64,000 nt of DNA from the NCBI GenBank assembly GCA_944548615.1, contig CALYMY010000069.1, positions 1 through 64,000 on the forward strand, written 5' to 3'. This DNA comes from Micropterix aruncella (taxonomy: Eukaryota; Arthropoda; Insecta; Lepidoptera; Micropterigidae). The notes under the pieces are model-generated. The model was not told the DNA's origin. It searched no databases and saw only the letters and a program-made list of their open reading frames with translations. The translations under genes were made by a program, and so were the position numbers. Of this stretch, positions 51,048-64,000 are shown one piece after another (positions within the stretch are counted from its first letter, which is position 1; each line of letters starts with the position of its first letter).

Positions 51048-52490
51048 GACGAGGGAACTCCTCAACGGTCAACCGTAGAGACGTGAAATTTGGTATAGGC
51101 ATTCCATTATGATGGCAATTACTAAGTTCCACCATGACATGGCTGCTGCACCCAGGGTTGGCTCCCGACGAGGGAACTTCTCAACGGTCAACCGTAGAGA
51201 CGTGAAATTTGGTATAGGCATTCCATTATGATGGCAATTACTAAGTTCCACCATGACATGGCTGCTGCACCCAGGGTTGGCTCCCGACGAGGGAACTCCT
51301 CAACGGTCAACCGTAGAGACGTGAAATTTGGTATAGGCATTCCATTATGATGGCAATTACTAAGTTCCACCATGACATGGCTGCTGCACCCAGGGTTGGC
51401 TCCCGACGAGGGAACTCCTCAACGGTCAACCGTAGAGACGTGAAATTTGGTATAGGCATTCCATTATGATGGCAATTACTAAGTTCCACCATGACATGGC
51501 TGCTGCACCCAGGGTTGGCTCCCGACGAGGGAACTCCTCAACGGTCAACCGTAGAGACGTGAAATTTGGTATAGGCATTCCATTATGACGGCAATTTCTA
51601 AGTTCCACCATGACATCGCTGCTGCACCCAGGGTTGGCTCCCGACGAGGGAACTCCTCAACGGTCAACCGTAGAGACGTGAAATTTGGTATAGGCATTCC
51701 ATTATGATGGCAATTACTAAGTTCCACCATGACATGGCTGCTGCACCCAGGGTTGGCTCCCGACGAGGGAACTCCTCAACGGTCAACCGTAGAGACGTGA
51801 AATTTGGTATAGGCATTCCATTATGATGGCAATTACTAAGTTCCACCATGACATGGCTGCTGCACCCAGGGTTGGCTCCCGACGAGGGAACTCCTCAACG
51901 GTCAACCGTAGAGACGTGAAATTTGGTATAGGCATTCCATTATGATGGCAATTACTAAGTTCCACCATGACATGGCTGCTGCACCCAGGGTTGGCTCCCG
52001 ACGAGGGAACTCCTCAACGGTCAACCGTAGAGACGTGAAATTTGGTATAGGCATTCCATTATGATGGCAATTACTAAGTTCCACCATGACATGGCTGCTG
52101 CACCCAGGGTTGGCTCCCGACGAGGGAACTCCTCAACGGTCAACCGTAGAGACGTGAAATTTGGTATAGGCATTCCATTATGACGGCAATTTCTAAGTTC
52201 CACCATGACATCGCTGCTGCACCCAGGGTTGGCTCCCGACGAGGGAACTCCTCAACGGTCAACCGTAGAGACGTGAAATTTGGTATAGGCATTCCATTAT
52301 GATGGCAATTACTAAGTTCCACCATGACATGGCTGCTGCACCCAGGGTTGGCTCCCGACGAGGGAACTCCTCAACGGTCAACCGTAGAGACGTGAAATTT
52401 GGTATAGGCATTCCATTATGATGGCAATTACTAAGTTCCACCATGACATGGCTGCTGCACCCAGGGTTGGCTCCCGACGAGGGAACTCCT
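51048..52490 (+). repeat. 119-bp array, unit 13 (12 copies + 15 bp)
   Basis: Standard order; no specific change noticed. Confidence 0.95.
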
Positions 52491-54361
52491 GAACATAGAA
52501 ATTGTTATGAATAAATGTCATTTTTCGAAAAAGACCGTGATAGAGTAAATAAAACGCGTTACGGTGTTTGGGCATAACGAAGGCCTTTGAAATCTCTACG
52601 AAATGGCATTTTCGAAATTTTGACATTTTGAAATTTTTTATATAAACTTTCATTTTGAACATAGAAATTGTTATGAAAAAATCACATTTTTCACAAAAGA
52701 ACGAGATAGAGTAAACCTACCGCGTTGCGGTCTTTGGCGAGATCGACACCCCGCTTAAGCTCTACAAAATGGCATTTTTGAAATTTTGACTTTTTGAAAA
52801 ATTTTATATAAAATTTCATTTTAAACATAGAAATTATTATGAAAAAATCATATTTTTCGAAAAAGATCGTGATAGAGTAAACCTATAGGGTTACGGCGTT
52901 CGGACAGAACGACGGCCTTGGTAATCTCTACAAAATGGCATTTTCGAAATTTTGACATTTTGAAAAATTTTATATAAAATTTCATTTTAAACATAGAAAT
53001 TGTTATGAAAAAATCACATTTTTCGAAAAAGATCGTGATAGAGTAAACCTATAGGGTTACGGCGTTCGGACAGAACGACGGCCTTGGTAATCTCTACAAA
53101 ATGGCATTTTCGAAATTTTGACATTTTGAAATTTTTTATATAAACTTTCATTTTGAACATAGAAATTGTTATGAAAAAATCACATTTTTCGAAATAAATC
53201 GAGATAGAGTAAACCTACCGCGTTGCGGTCTTTGGCGAGATCGACACCCCGCTTAAGCTCTACAAAATGGCATTTTTGAAATTTTGACATTTTGAAAAAT
53301 TTTATATAAAATTTCATTTTAAACATAGAAATTATAATGAAAAAATCACATTTTTCGAAAAAGATCGTGATAGAGTAAACCGATAGCGTTACGGCGTTCG
53401 GACAGAACCACGGCCTTGGTAATCTCTACGAAATGGCATTTTCGAAATTTTGACATTTTGAAATTTTTTATATAAACTTTCATTTTGAACATAGAAATTG
53501 TTATGAATAAATGACATTTTTCGAAAAAGACCGTGATAGAGTAAACCTACCGCGTTGCGGTCTTTGGCTAGATCGACACCCCGCTTAAGCTCTACAAAAT
53601 GGCATTTTTGAAATTTTGACATTTTGAAAAATTTTATATAAAATTTCATTTTAAACATAGAAATTATTATGAAAAAATCACATTTTTCGAAAAAGATCGT
53701 GATAGAGTAAACCTATAGCGTTACGGCGTTCGGACAGAACGACGGCCTTGGTAATCTCTACAAAATGGCATTTTCGAAATTTTGACATTTTGAAAAATTT
53801 TATATAAAATTTCATTTTAAACATAGAAATTGTTATGAAAAAATCACATTTTTCGAAAAAGATCGTGATAGAGTAAACCTATAGCGTTACGGCGTTCGGA
53901 CAGAACGACGACCTTGGTAATCTCTACAAAATGGCATTTTCGAAATTTTGACATTTTGAAAAATTTTATATAAACTTTCATTTTGAACATAGAAATTGTT
54001 ATGAAAAAATCACATTTTTCGAAATAAATCGAGATAGAGTAAACCTACCGCGTTGCGGTCTTTGGCGAGATCGACACCCCGCTTAAGCTCTACAAAATGG
54101 CATTTTTGAAATTTTGATATTTTGAAAATTTTTATATAAACTTTCATTTTGAACTTGGAAATTATTATGAAAAAATCACATTTTTCGAAATAAATCGAGA
54201 TAGAGTAAACCTAACGCGTTACGGTGTTCGGACAGAACGAAGGCCTTTGAAATCTCTACGAAATGGCATTTTCGAAATTTTGACATTTTGAATTTTTTTA
54301 TATAAACTTTCATTTTGAACATAGAAATTGTTATGAAAAAATCACATTTTTCGAAATAAAT
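52491..54361 (+). repeat. 166-bp array, unit 13 (11 copies + 45 bp)
   Basis: Monomer 6 has T to G at 53382, matching unit 11 exactly 8,060 bp upstream. Confidence 0.95.
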
Positions 54362-54944
54362 TGGCTTCCGACGTTTGAGGGCTATTGCGCTAAAAGGCAT
54401 CAATAGTCCTCCCTGTTTATTATTATCTAATAGAGTTTTGCTTTGCGCATCTAACGCTTCTTTTAATTTTCAAATCTGAGTAATATTAACGGAATTATAG
54501 ACGATTTAATATCTGTATAGGTATATTGATTTATCGATTTAACGGTTTTGTTTCCATAGTAACGAGCTCAGGCGGTGGCCCGACTCGCAATAGAATATTT
54601 ATCGATTTAACGATTTCTGTTTCTATGGTAACTTCAGCCCTCGTCATACTTGCGAAAGTTTATTTATCGATTTTACGATGTTTGTTTTCAATAGTAGCGA
54701 TCCGAGCCAAGGGAGTTTTAGTATTTTTCCCGCGGCTTCGTTTAATAAATTAAATATTATATTCTTTATTTTATCATATACACACAAGCGAGGTGTCAAA
54801 AGATAGGGTTTTAGAACGCTTTTCATTTCATTGCTTCTGCTTTTATCTCGTCTTCTTCTTCTTCTTTAATTACTTTTCAATACTATTTAATCTGTGCTTT
54901 TTCATTTTCATTTTCAGTGCCTTTGATCAACGAGAAGAGACAAT

Positions 54945-55064
54945 ATGGAGACCACAGAAATAGAAGTGCCGTTTCGGAATTTCGAAGAAATACCGGAAAG
55001 AGCCAGAGATATTGCCCGCGAGGCGTTAAACGAATTAAAAGGAGTAAACAACCTACGGAAAGAG
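54945..55064 (+). CDS. Candidate first coding exon, unit 14
   Basis: Unchanged exon. One T is missing from the T-run at 54841-54844 in the upstream pyrimidine tract, so the single-copy segment (54362-55076) is 715 bp. The CAG, TATTTAA and donor are intact. Confidence 0.4.
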
Positions 55065-55076
55065 GTACGTGACAAG

Positions 55077-56519
55077 GACGAGGGAACTCCTCAACGGTCA
55101 ACCGTAGAGACGTGAAATTTGGTATAGGCATTCCATTATGATGGCAATTACTAAGTTCCACCATGACATGGCTGCTGCACCCAGGGTTGGCTCCCGACGA
55201 GGGAACTTCTCAACGGTCAACCGTAGAGACGTGAAATTTGGTATAGGCATTCCATTATGATGGCAATTACTAAGTTCCACCATGACATGGCTGCTGCACC
55301 CAGGGTTGGCTCCCGACGAGGGAACTCCTCAACGGTCAACCGTAGAGACGTGAAATTTGGTATAGGCATTCCATTATGATGGCAATTACTAAGTTCCACC
55401 ATGACATGGCTGCTGCACCCAGGGTTGGCTCCCGACGAGGGAACTCCTCAACGGTCAACCGTAGAGACGTGAAATTTGGTATAGGCATTCCATTATGATG
55501 GCAATTACTAAGTTCCACCATGACATGGCTGCTGCACCCAGGGTTGGCTCCCGACGAGGGAACTCCTCAACGGTCAACCGTAGAGACGTGAAATTTGGTA
55601 TAGGCATTCCATTATGACGGCAATTTCTAAGTTCCACCATGACATCGCTGCTGCACCCAGGGTTGGCTCCCGACGAGGGAACTCCTCAACGGTCAACCGT
55701 AGAGACGTGAAATTTGGTATAGGCATTCCATTATGATGGCAATTACTAAGTTCCACCATGACATGGCTGCTGCACCCAGGGTTGGCTCCCGACGAGGGAA
55801 CTCCTCAACGGTCAACCGTAGAGACGTGAAATTTGGTATAGGCATTCCATTATGATGGCAATTACTAAGTTCCACCATGACATGGCTGCTGCACCCAGGG
55901 TTGGCTCCCGACGAGGGAACTCCTCAACGGTCAACCGTAGAGACGTGAAATTTGGTATAGGCATTCCATTATGATGGCAATTACTAAGTTCCACCATGAC
56001 ATGGCTGCTGCACCCAGGGTTGGCTCCCGACGAGGGAACTCCTCAACGGTCAACCGTAGAGACGTGAAATTTGGTATAGGCATTCCATTATGATGGCAAT
56101 TACTAAGTTCCACCATGACATGGCTGCTGCACCCAGGGTTGGCTCCCGACGAGGGAACTCCTCAACGGTCAACCGTAGAGACGTGAAATTTGGTATAGGC
56201 ATTCCATTATGACGGCAATTTCTAAGTTCCACCATGACATCGCTGCTGCACCCAGGGTTGGCTCCCGACGAGGGAACTCCTCAACGGTCAACCGTAGAGA
56301 CGTGAAATTTGGTATAGGCATTCCATTATGATGGCAATTACTAAGTTCCACCATGACATGGCTGCTGCACCCAGGGTTGGCTCCCGACGAGGGAACTCCT
56401 CAACGGTCAACCGTAGAGACGTGAAATTTGGTATAGGCATTCCATTATGATGGCAATTACTAAGTTCCACCATGACATGGCTGCTGCACCCAGGGTTGGC
56501 TCCCGACGAGGGAACTCCT
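55077..56519 (+). repeat. 119-bp array, unit 14 (12 copies + 15 bp)
   Basis: Standard order; no specific change noticed. Confidence 0.95.
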
Positions 56520-58390
56520 GAACATAGAAATTGTTATGAATAAATGTCATTTTTCGAAAAAGACCGTGATAGAGTAAATAAAACGCGTTACGGTGTTTGG
56601 GCATAACGAAGGCCTTTGAAATCTCTACGAAATGGCATTTTCGAAATTTTGACATTTTGAAATTTTTTATATAAACTTTCATTTTGAACATAGAAATTGT
56701 TATGAAAAAATCACATTTTTCACAAAAGAACGAGATAGAGTAAACCTACCGCGTTGCGGTCTTTGGCGAGATCGACACCCCGCTTAAGCTCTACAAAATG
56801 GCATTTTTGAAATTTTGACTTTTTGAAAAATTTTATATAAAATTTCATTTTAAACATAGAAATTATTATGAAAAAATCATATTTTTCGAAAAAGATCGTG
56901 ATAGAGTAAACCTATAGGGTTACGGCGTTCGGACAGAACGACGGCCTTGGTAATCTCTACAAAATGGCATTTTCGAAATTTTGACATTTTGAAAAATTTT
57001 ATATAAAATTTCATTTTAAACATAGAAATTGTTATGAAAAAATCACATTTTTCGAAAAAGATCGTGATAGAGTAAACCTATAGGGTTACGGCGTTCGGAC
57101 AGAACGACGGCCTTGGTAATCTCTACAAAATGGCATTTTCGAAATTTTGACATTTTGAAATTTTTTATATAAACTTTCATTTTGAACATAGAAATTGTTA
57201 TGAAAAAATCACATTTTTCGAAATAAATCGAGATAGAGTAAACCTACCGCGTTGCGGTCTTTGGCGAGATCGACACCCCGCTTAAGCTCTACAAAATGGC
57301 ATTTTTGAAATTTTGACATTTTGAAAAATTTTATATAAAATTTCATTTTAAACATAGAAATTATAATGAAAAAATCACATTTTTCGAAAAAGATCGTGAT
57401 AGAGTAAACCTATAGCGTTACGGCGTTCGGACAGAACCACGGCCTTGGTAATCTCTACGAAATGGCATTTTCGAAATTTTGACATTTTGAAATTTTTTAT
57501 ATAAACTTTCATTTTGAACATAGAAATTGTTATGAATAAATGACATTTTTCGAAAAAGACCGTGATAGAGTAAACCTACCGCGTTGCGGTCTTTGGCTAG
57601 ATCGACACCCCGCTTAAGCTCTACAAAATGGCATTTTTGAAATTTTGACATTTTGAAAAATTTTATATAAAATTTCATTTTAAACATAGAAATTATTATG
57701 AAAAAATCACATTTTTCGAAAAAGATCGTGATAGAGTAAACCTATAGCGTTACGGCGTTCGGACAGAACGACGGCCTTGGTAATCTCTACAAAATGGCAT
57801 TTTCGAAATTTTGACATTTTGAAAAATTTTATATAAAATTTCATTTTAAACATAGAAATTGTTATGAAAAAATCACATTTTTCGAAAAAGATCGTGATAG
57901 AGTAAACCTATAGCGTTACGGCGTTCGGACAGAACGACGACCTTGGTAATCTCTACAAAATGGCATTTTCGAAATTTTGACATTTTGAAAAATTTTATAT
58001 AAACTTTCATTTTGAACATAGAAATTGTTATGAAAAAATCACATTTTTCGAAATAAATCGAGATAGAGTAAACCTACCGCGTTGCGGTCTTTGGCGAGAT
58101 CGACACCCCGCTTAAGCTCTACAAAATGGCATTTTTGAAATTTTGATATTTTGAAAATTTTTATATAAACTTTCATTTTGAACTTGGAAATTATTATGAA
58201 AAAATCACATTTTTCGAAATAAATCGAGATAGAGTAAACCTAACGCGTTACGGTGTTCGGACAGAACGAAGGCCTTTGAAATCTCTACGAAATGGCATTT
58301 TCGAAATTTTGACATTTTGAATTTTTTTATATAAACTTTCATTTTGAACATAGAAATTGTTATGAAAAAATCACATTTTTCGAAATAAAT
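56520..58390 (+). repeat. 166-bp array, unit 14 (11 copies + 45 bp)
   Basis: Standard order; lacks both marker changes of units 10-13, so the dimer pattern does not extend here. Confidence 0.95.
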
Positions 58391-58974
58391 TGGCTTCCGA
58401 CGTTTGAGGGCTATTGCGCTAAAAGGCATCAATAGTCCTCCCTGTTTATTATTATCTAATAGAGTTTTGCTTTGCGCATCTAACGCTTCTTTTAATTTTC
58501 AAATCTGAGTAATATTAACGGAATTATAGACGATTTAATATCTGTATAGGTATATTGATTTATCGATTTAACGGTTTTGTTTCCATAGTAACGAGCTCAG
58601 GCGGTGGCCCGACTCGCAATAGAATATTTATCGATTTAACGATTTCTGTTTCTATGGTAACTTCAGCCCTCGTCATACTTGCGAAAGTTTATTTATCGAT
58701 TTTACGATGTTTGTTTTCAATAGTAGCGATCCGAGCCAAGGGAGTTTTAGTATTTTTCCCGCGGCTTCGTTTAATAAATTAAATATTATATTCTTTATTT
58801 TATCATATACACACAAGCGAGGTGTCAAAAGATAGGGTTTTAGAACGCTTTTCATTTCATTGCTTCTGCTTTTTATCTCGTCTTCTTCTTCTTCTTTAAT
58901 TACTTTTCAATACTATTTAATCTGTGCTTTTTCATTTTCATTTTCAGTGCCTTTGATCAACGAGAAGAGACAAT

Positions 58975-59094
58975 ATGGAGACCACAGAAATAGAAGTGCC
59001 GTTTCGGAATTTCGAAGAAATACCGGAAAGAGCCAGAGATATTGCCCGCGAGGCGTTAAACGAATTAAAAGGAGTAAACAACCTACGGAAAGAG
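58975..59094 (+). CDS. Candidate first coding exon, unit 15
   Basis: Unchanged 40-codon exon, donor at 59095. Confidence 0.4.
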
Positions 59095-59106
59095 GTACGT
59101 GACAAG

Positions 59107-60549
59107 GACGAGGGAACTCCTCAACGGTCAACCGTAGAGACGTGAAATTTGGTATAGGCATTCCATTATGATGGCAATTACTAAGTTCCACCATGACATG
59201 GCTGCTGCACCCAGGGTTGGCTCCCGACGAGGGAACTTCTCAACGGTCAACCGTAGAGACGTGAAATTTGGTATAGGCATTCCATTATGATGGCAATTAC
59301 TAAGTTCCACCATGACATGGCTGCTGCACCCAGGGTTGGCTCCCGACGAGGGAACTCCTCAACGGTCAACCGTAGAGACGTGAAATTTGGTATAGGCATT
59401 CCATTATGATGGCAATTACTAAGTTCCACCATGACATGGCTGCTGCACCCAGGGTTGGCTCCCGACGAGGGAACTCCTCAACGGTCAACCGTAGAGACGT
59501 GAAATTTGGTATAGGCATTCCATTATGATGGCAATTACTAAGTTCCACCATGACATGGCTGCTGCACCCAGGGTTGGCTCCCGACGAGGGAACTCCTCAA
59601 CGGTCAACCGTAGAGACGTGAAATTTGGTATAGGCATTCCATTATGACGGCAATTTCTAAGTTCCACCATGACATCGCTGCTGCACCCAGGGTTGGCTCC
59701 CGACGAGGGAACTCCTCAACGGTCAACCGTAGAGACGTGAAATTTGGTATAGGCATTCCATTATGATGGCAATTACTAAGTTCCACCATGACATGGCTGC
59801 TGCACCCAGGGTTGGCTCCCGACGAGGGAACTCCTCAACGGTCAACCGTAGAGACGTGAAATTTGGTATAGGCATTCCATTATGATGGCAATTACTAAGT
59901 TCCACCATGACATGGCTGCTGCACCCAGGGTTGGCTCCCGACGAGGGAACTCCTCAACGGTCAACCGTAGAGACGTGAAATTTGGTATAGGCATTCCATT
60001 ATGATGGCAATTACTAAGTTCCACCATGACATGGCTGCTGCACCCAGGGTTGGCTCCCGACGAGGGAACTCCTCAACGGTCAACCGTAGAGACGTGAAAT
60101 TTGGTATAGGCATTCCATTATGATGGCAATTACTAAGTTCCACCATGACATGGCTGCTGCACCCAGGGTTGGCTCCCGACGAGGGAACTCCTCAACGGTC
60201 AACCGTAGAGACGTGAAATTTGGTATAGGCATTCCATTATGACGGCAATTTCTAAGTTCCACCATGACATCGCTGCTGCACCCAGGGTTGGCTCCCGACG
60301 AGGGAACTCCTCAACGGTCAACCGTAGAGACGTGAAATTTGGTATAGGCATTCCATTATGATGGCAATTACTAAGTTCCACCATGACATGGCTGCTGCAC
60401 CCAGGGTTGGCTCCCGACGAGGGAACTCCTCAACGGTCAACCGTAGAGACGTGAAATTTGGTATAGGCATTCCATTATGATGGCAATTACTAAGTTCCAC
60501 CATGACATGGCTGCTGCACCCAGGGTTGGCTCCCGACGAGGGAACTCCT
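59107..60549 (+). repeat. 119-bp array, unit 15 (12 copies + 15 bp)
   Basis: Standard order; no specific change noticed. Confidence 0.95.
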
Positions 60550-62420
60550 GAACATAGAAATTGTTATGAATAAATGTCATTTTTCGAAAAAGACCGTGAT
60601 AGAGTAAATAAAACGCGTTACGGTGTTTGGGCATAACGAAGGCCTTTGAAATCTCTACGAAATGGCATTTTCGAAATTTTGACATTTTGAAATTTTTTAT
60701 ATAAACTTTCATTTTGAACATAGAAATTGTTATGAAAAAATCACATTTTTCACAAAAGAACGAGATAGAGTAAACCTACCGCGTTGCGGTCTTTGGCGAG
60801 ATCGACACCCCGCTTAAGCTCTACAAAATGGCATTTTTTAAATTTTGACTTTTTGAAAAATTTTATATAAAATTTCATTTTAAACATAGAAATTATTATG
60901 AAAAAATCATATTTTTCGAAAAAGATCGTGATAGAGTAAACCTATAGGGTTACGGCGTTCGGACAGAACGACGGCCTTGGTAATCTCTACAAAATGGCAT
61001 TTTCGAAATTTTGACATTTTGAAAAATTTTATATAAAATTTCATTTTAAACATAGAAATTGTTATGAAAAAATCACATTTTTCGAAAAAGATCGTGATAG
61101 AGTAAACCTATAGGGTTACGGCGTTCGGACAGAACGACGGCCTTGGTAATCTCTACAAAATGGCATTTTCGAAATTTTGACATTTTGAAATTTTTTATAT
61201 AAACTTTCATTTTGAACATAGAAATTGTTATGAAAAAATCACATTTTTCGAAATAAATCGAGATAGAGTAAACCTACCGCGTTGCGGTCTTTGGCGAGAT
61301 CGACACCCCGCTTAAGCTCTACAAAATGGCATTTTTGAAATTTTGACATTTTGAAAAATTTTATATAAAATTTCATTTTAAACATAGAAATTATAATGAA
61401 AAAATCACATTTTTCGAAAAAGATCGTGATAGAGTAAACCTATAGCGTTACGGCGTTCGGACAGAACCACGGCCTTGGTAATCTCTACGAAATGGCATTT
61501 TCGAAATTTTGACATTTTGAAATTTTTTATATAAACTTTCATTTTGAACATAGAAATTGTTATGAATAAATGACATTTTTCGAAAAAGACCGTGATAGAG
61601 TAAACCTACCGCGTTGCGGTCTTTGGCTAGATCGACACCCCGCTTAAGCTCTACAAAATGGCATTTTTGAAATTTTGACATTTTGAAAAATTTTATATAA
61701 AATTTCATTTTAAACATAGAAATTATTATGAAAAAATCACATTTTTCGAAAAAGATCGTGATAGAGTAAACCTATAGCGTTACGGCGTTCGGACAGAACG
61801 ACGGCCTTGGTAATCTCTACAAAATGGCATTTTCGAAATTTTGACATTTTGAAAAATTTTATATAAAATTTCATTTTAAACATAGAAATTGTTATGAAAA
61901 AATCACATTTTTCGAAAAAGATCGTGATAGAGTAAACCTATAGCGTTACGGCGTTCGGACAGAACGACGACCTTGGTAATCTCTACAAAATGGCATTTTC
62001 GAAATTTTGACATTTTGAAAAATTTTATATAAACTTTCATTTTGAACATAGAAATTGTTATGAAAAAATCACATTTTTCGAAATAAATCGAGATAGAGTA
62101 AACCTACCGCGTTGCGGTCTTTGGCGAGATCGACACCCCGCTTAAGCTCTACAAAATGGCATTTTTGAAATTTTGATATTTTGAAAATTTTTATATAAAC
62201 TTTCATTTTGAACTTGGAAATTATTATGAAAAAATCACATTTTTCGAAATAAATCGAGATAGAGTAAACCTAACGCGTTACGGTGTTCGGACAGAACGAA
62301 GGCCTTTGAAATCTCTACGAAATGGCATTTTCGAAATTTTGACATTTTGAATTTTTTTATATAAACTTTCATTTTGAACATAGAAATTGTTATGAAAAAA
62401 TCACATTTTTCGAAATAAAT
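60550..62420 (+). repeat. 166-bp array, unit 15 (11 copies + 45 bp)
   Basis: Monomer 2 has a private G to T at 60839 (GCATTTTTTAAATT); otherwise standard. Confidence 0.95.
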
Positions 62421-63004
62421 TGGCTTCCGACGTTTGAGGGCTATTGCGCTAAAAGGCATCAATAGTCCTCCCTGTTTATTATTATCTAATAGAGTTTTGC
62501 TTTGCGCATCTAACGCTTCTTTTAATTTTCAAATCTGAGTAATATTAACGGAATTATAGACGATTTAATATCTGTATAGGTATATTGATTTATCGATTTA
62601 ACGGTTTTGTTTCCATAGTAACGAGCTCAGGCGGTGGCCCGACTCGCAATAGAATATTTATCGATTTAACGATTTCTGTTTCTATGGTAACTTCAGCCCT
62701 CGTCATACTTGCGAAAGTTTATTTATCGATTTTACGATGTTTGTTTTCAATAGTAGCGATCCGAGCCAAGGGAGTTTTAGTATTTTTCCCGCGGCTTCGT
62801 TTAATAAATTAAATATTATATTCTTTATTTTATCATATACACACAAGCGAGGTGTCAAAAGATAGGGTTTTAGAACGCTTTTCATTTCATTGCTTCTGCT
62901 TTTTATCTCGTCTTCTTCTTCTTCTTTAATTACTTTTCAATACTATTTAATCTGTGCTTTTTCATTTTCATTTTCAGTGCCTTTGATCAACGAGAAGAGA
63001 CAAT

Positions 63005-63124
63005 ATGGAGACCACAGAAATAGAAGTGCCGTTTCGGAATTTCGAAGAAATACCGGAAAGAGCCAGAGATATTGCCCGCGAGGCGTTAAACGAATTAAAA
63101 GGAGTAAACAACCTACGGAAAGAG
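63005..63124 (+). CDS. Candidate first coding exon, unit 16
   Basis: Unchanged 40-codon exon, the last complete copy in view, with its donor at 63125. Confidence 0.4.
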
Positions 63125-63136
63125 GTACGTGACAAG

Positions 63137-64000
63137 GACGAGGGAACTCCTCAACGGTCAACCGTAGAGACGTGAAATTTGGTATAGGCATTCCATTATG
63201 ATGGCAATTACTAAGTTCCACCATGACATGGCTGCTGCACCCAGGGTTGGCTCCCGACGAGGGAACTTCTCAACGGTCAACCGTAGAGACGTGAAATTTG
63301 GTATAGGCATTCCATTATGATGGCAATTACTAAGTTCCACCATGACATGGCTGCTGCACCCAGGGTTGGCTCCCGACGAGGGAACTCCTCAACGGTCAAC
63401 CGTAGAGACGTGAAATTTGGTATAGGCATTCCATTATGATGGCAATTACTAAGTTCCACCATGACATGGCTGCTGCACCCAGGGTTGGCTCCCGACGAGG
63501 GAACTCCTCAACGGTCAACCGTAGAGACGTGAAATTTGGTATAGGCATTCCATTATGATGGCAATTACTAAGTTCCACCATGACATGGCTGCTGCACCCA
63601 GGGTTGGCTCCCGACGAGGGAACTCCTCAACGGTCAACCGTAGAGACGTGAAATTTGGTATAGGCATTCCATTATGACGGCAATTTCTAAGTTCCACCAT
63701 GACATCGCTGCTGCACCCAGGGTTGGCTCCCGACGAGGGAACTCCTCAACGGTCAACCGTAGAGACGTGAAATTTGGTATAGGCATTCCATTATGATGGC
63801 AATTACTAAGTTCCACCATGACATGGCTGCTGCACCCAGGGTTGGCTCCCGACGAGGGAACTCCTCAACGGTCAACCGTAGAGACGTGAAATTTGGTATA
63901 GGCATTCCATTATGATGGCAATTACTAAGTTCCACCATGACATGGCTGCTGCACCCAGGGTTGGCTCCCGACGAGGGAACTCCTCAACGGTCAACCGTAG
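63137..64000 (+). repeat. 119-bp array, unit 16 (cut by window end)
   Basis: Seven full monomers plus 31 bp are visible, with the divergent copy at number 5; the array continues past the window. Confidence 0.95.

Larger units (their letters stand above)
1..64000 (+). repeat. Macrosatellite: head-to-tail ~4,030-bp units
   Basis: Every landmark recurs about every 4,030 bp in the same orientation. The single-copy segment starts at 1018, 5048, 9078, 13109, 18091, 22121, 26152, 30182, 34212, 38242, 42272, 46302, 50332, 54362, 58391 and 62421. Spacings are 4,030 except 4,031 (twice, one added A each), 4,029 (one lost T) and 4,982 (eight extra 119-bp monomers). I number units 1-16 by these single-copy segments; each unit runs single-copy segment, 119-bp array, 166-bp array. 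Only about ten differences between units were noticed by eye. No end of the array is in view, so the true copy number is unknown. Recent amplification or strong homogenisation is inferred from the near-identity. Confidence 0.97.

Noticed and set aside
1575..63124. Absence of changes in all sixteen exon copies as proof of selection
   Set aside because: The exons total only about 2.4 kb of 64 kb and about ten changes were seen overall, so zero changes in them is expected by chance.
1..64000. Ribosomal DNA spacer with subrepeats
   Set aside because: The combination of nested subrepeats in a larger tandem unit resembles an rDNA spacer, but no 18S, 5.8S, 28S or 5S sequence occurs in any unit.

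Overview
The window is one uninterrupted, head-to-tail macrosatellite. A unit of about 4,030 bp is repeated along the whole 64 kb, giving sixteen copies of its single-copy segment, with the first and last units cut by the window edges. No rRNA, tRNA, transposase, CRISPR array or conventional multi-exon gene is visible. The sequence looks like a eukaryotic, probably metazoan, nuclear genome: nested satellites, intron-like splice signals, T/pyrimidine-rich tracts and no dense coding. Nematode (TTTTCAG-type splice acceptor, two RFX X-box matches) and arthropod (TATA-like box, TCAGT initiator, ATCGAT motifs) are both possible. I cannot identify the species.

Each unit has three parts, read left to right on the + strand. 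(1) A 716-bp single-copy segment. It holds three diverged ~66-bp tandem modules, each opening with TTTATCGATTT; the first two contain a good RFX-type X-box. A TCT/T-rich pyrimidine tract ending in TTTTCAG follows, then a 147-bp candidate exon with an ATG in good context, 40 codons, and a strong splice-donor sequence. (2) Twelve bases after the donor, an array of twelve 119-bp repeats plus 15 bp (1,443 bp). (3) Immediately after it, an array of eleven 166-bp repeats plus 45 bp (1,871 bp), leading into the next single-copy segment. The two satellite arrays therefore sit where the first intron of the exon would be.

Units are almost identical to one another, although the 166-bp monomers within a unit differ strongly. 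The 4-kb unit was therefore built first and amplified or homogenised recently. The few differences between units record how it changes: a 996-bp contraction of the 166-bp array in the first unit, a 952-bp (eight-monomer) expansion of the 119-bp array at 13825-16219, a duplicated two-unit block (units 10-11 and 12-13), a 1-bp insertion shared by units 3 and 6, and isolated point changes.

The most interesting reading is that this is an amplified promoter plus first-exon cassette rather than inert satellite. Sixteen copies of a possible regulatory region and start-codon exon lie in the same orientation, and any gene body they serve would lie outside the window. The sequence alone does not show that any copy is transcribed. 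Almost all long open frames here arise from the satellites and are not genes.
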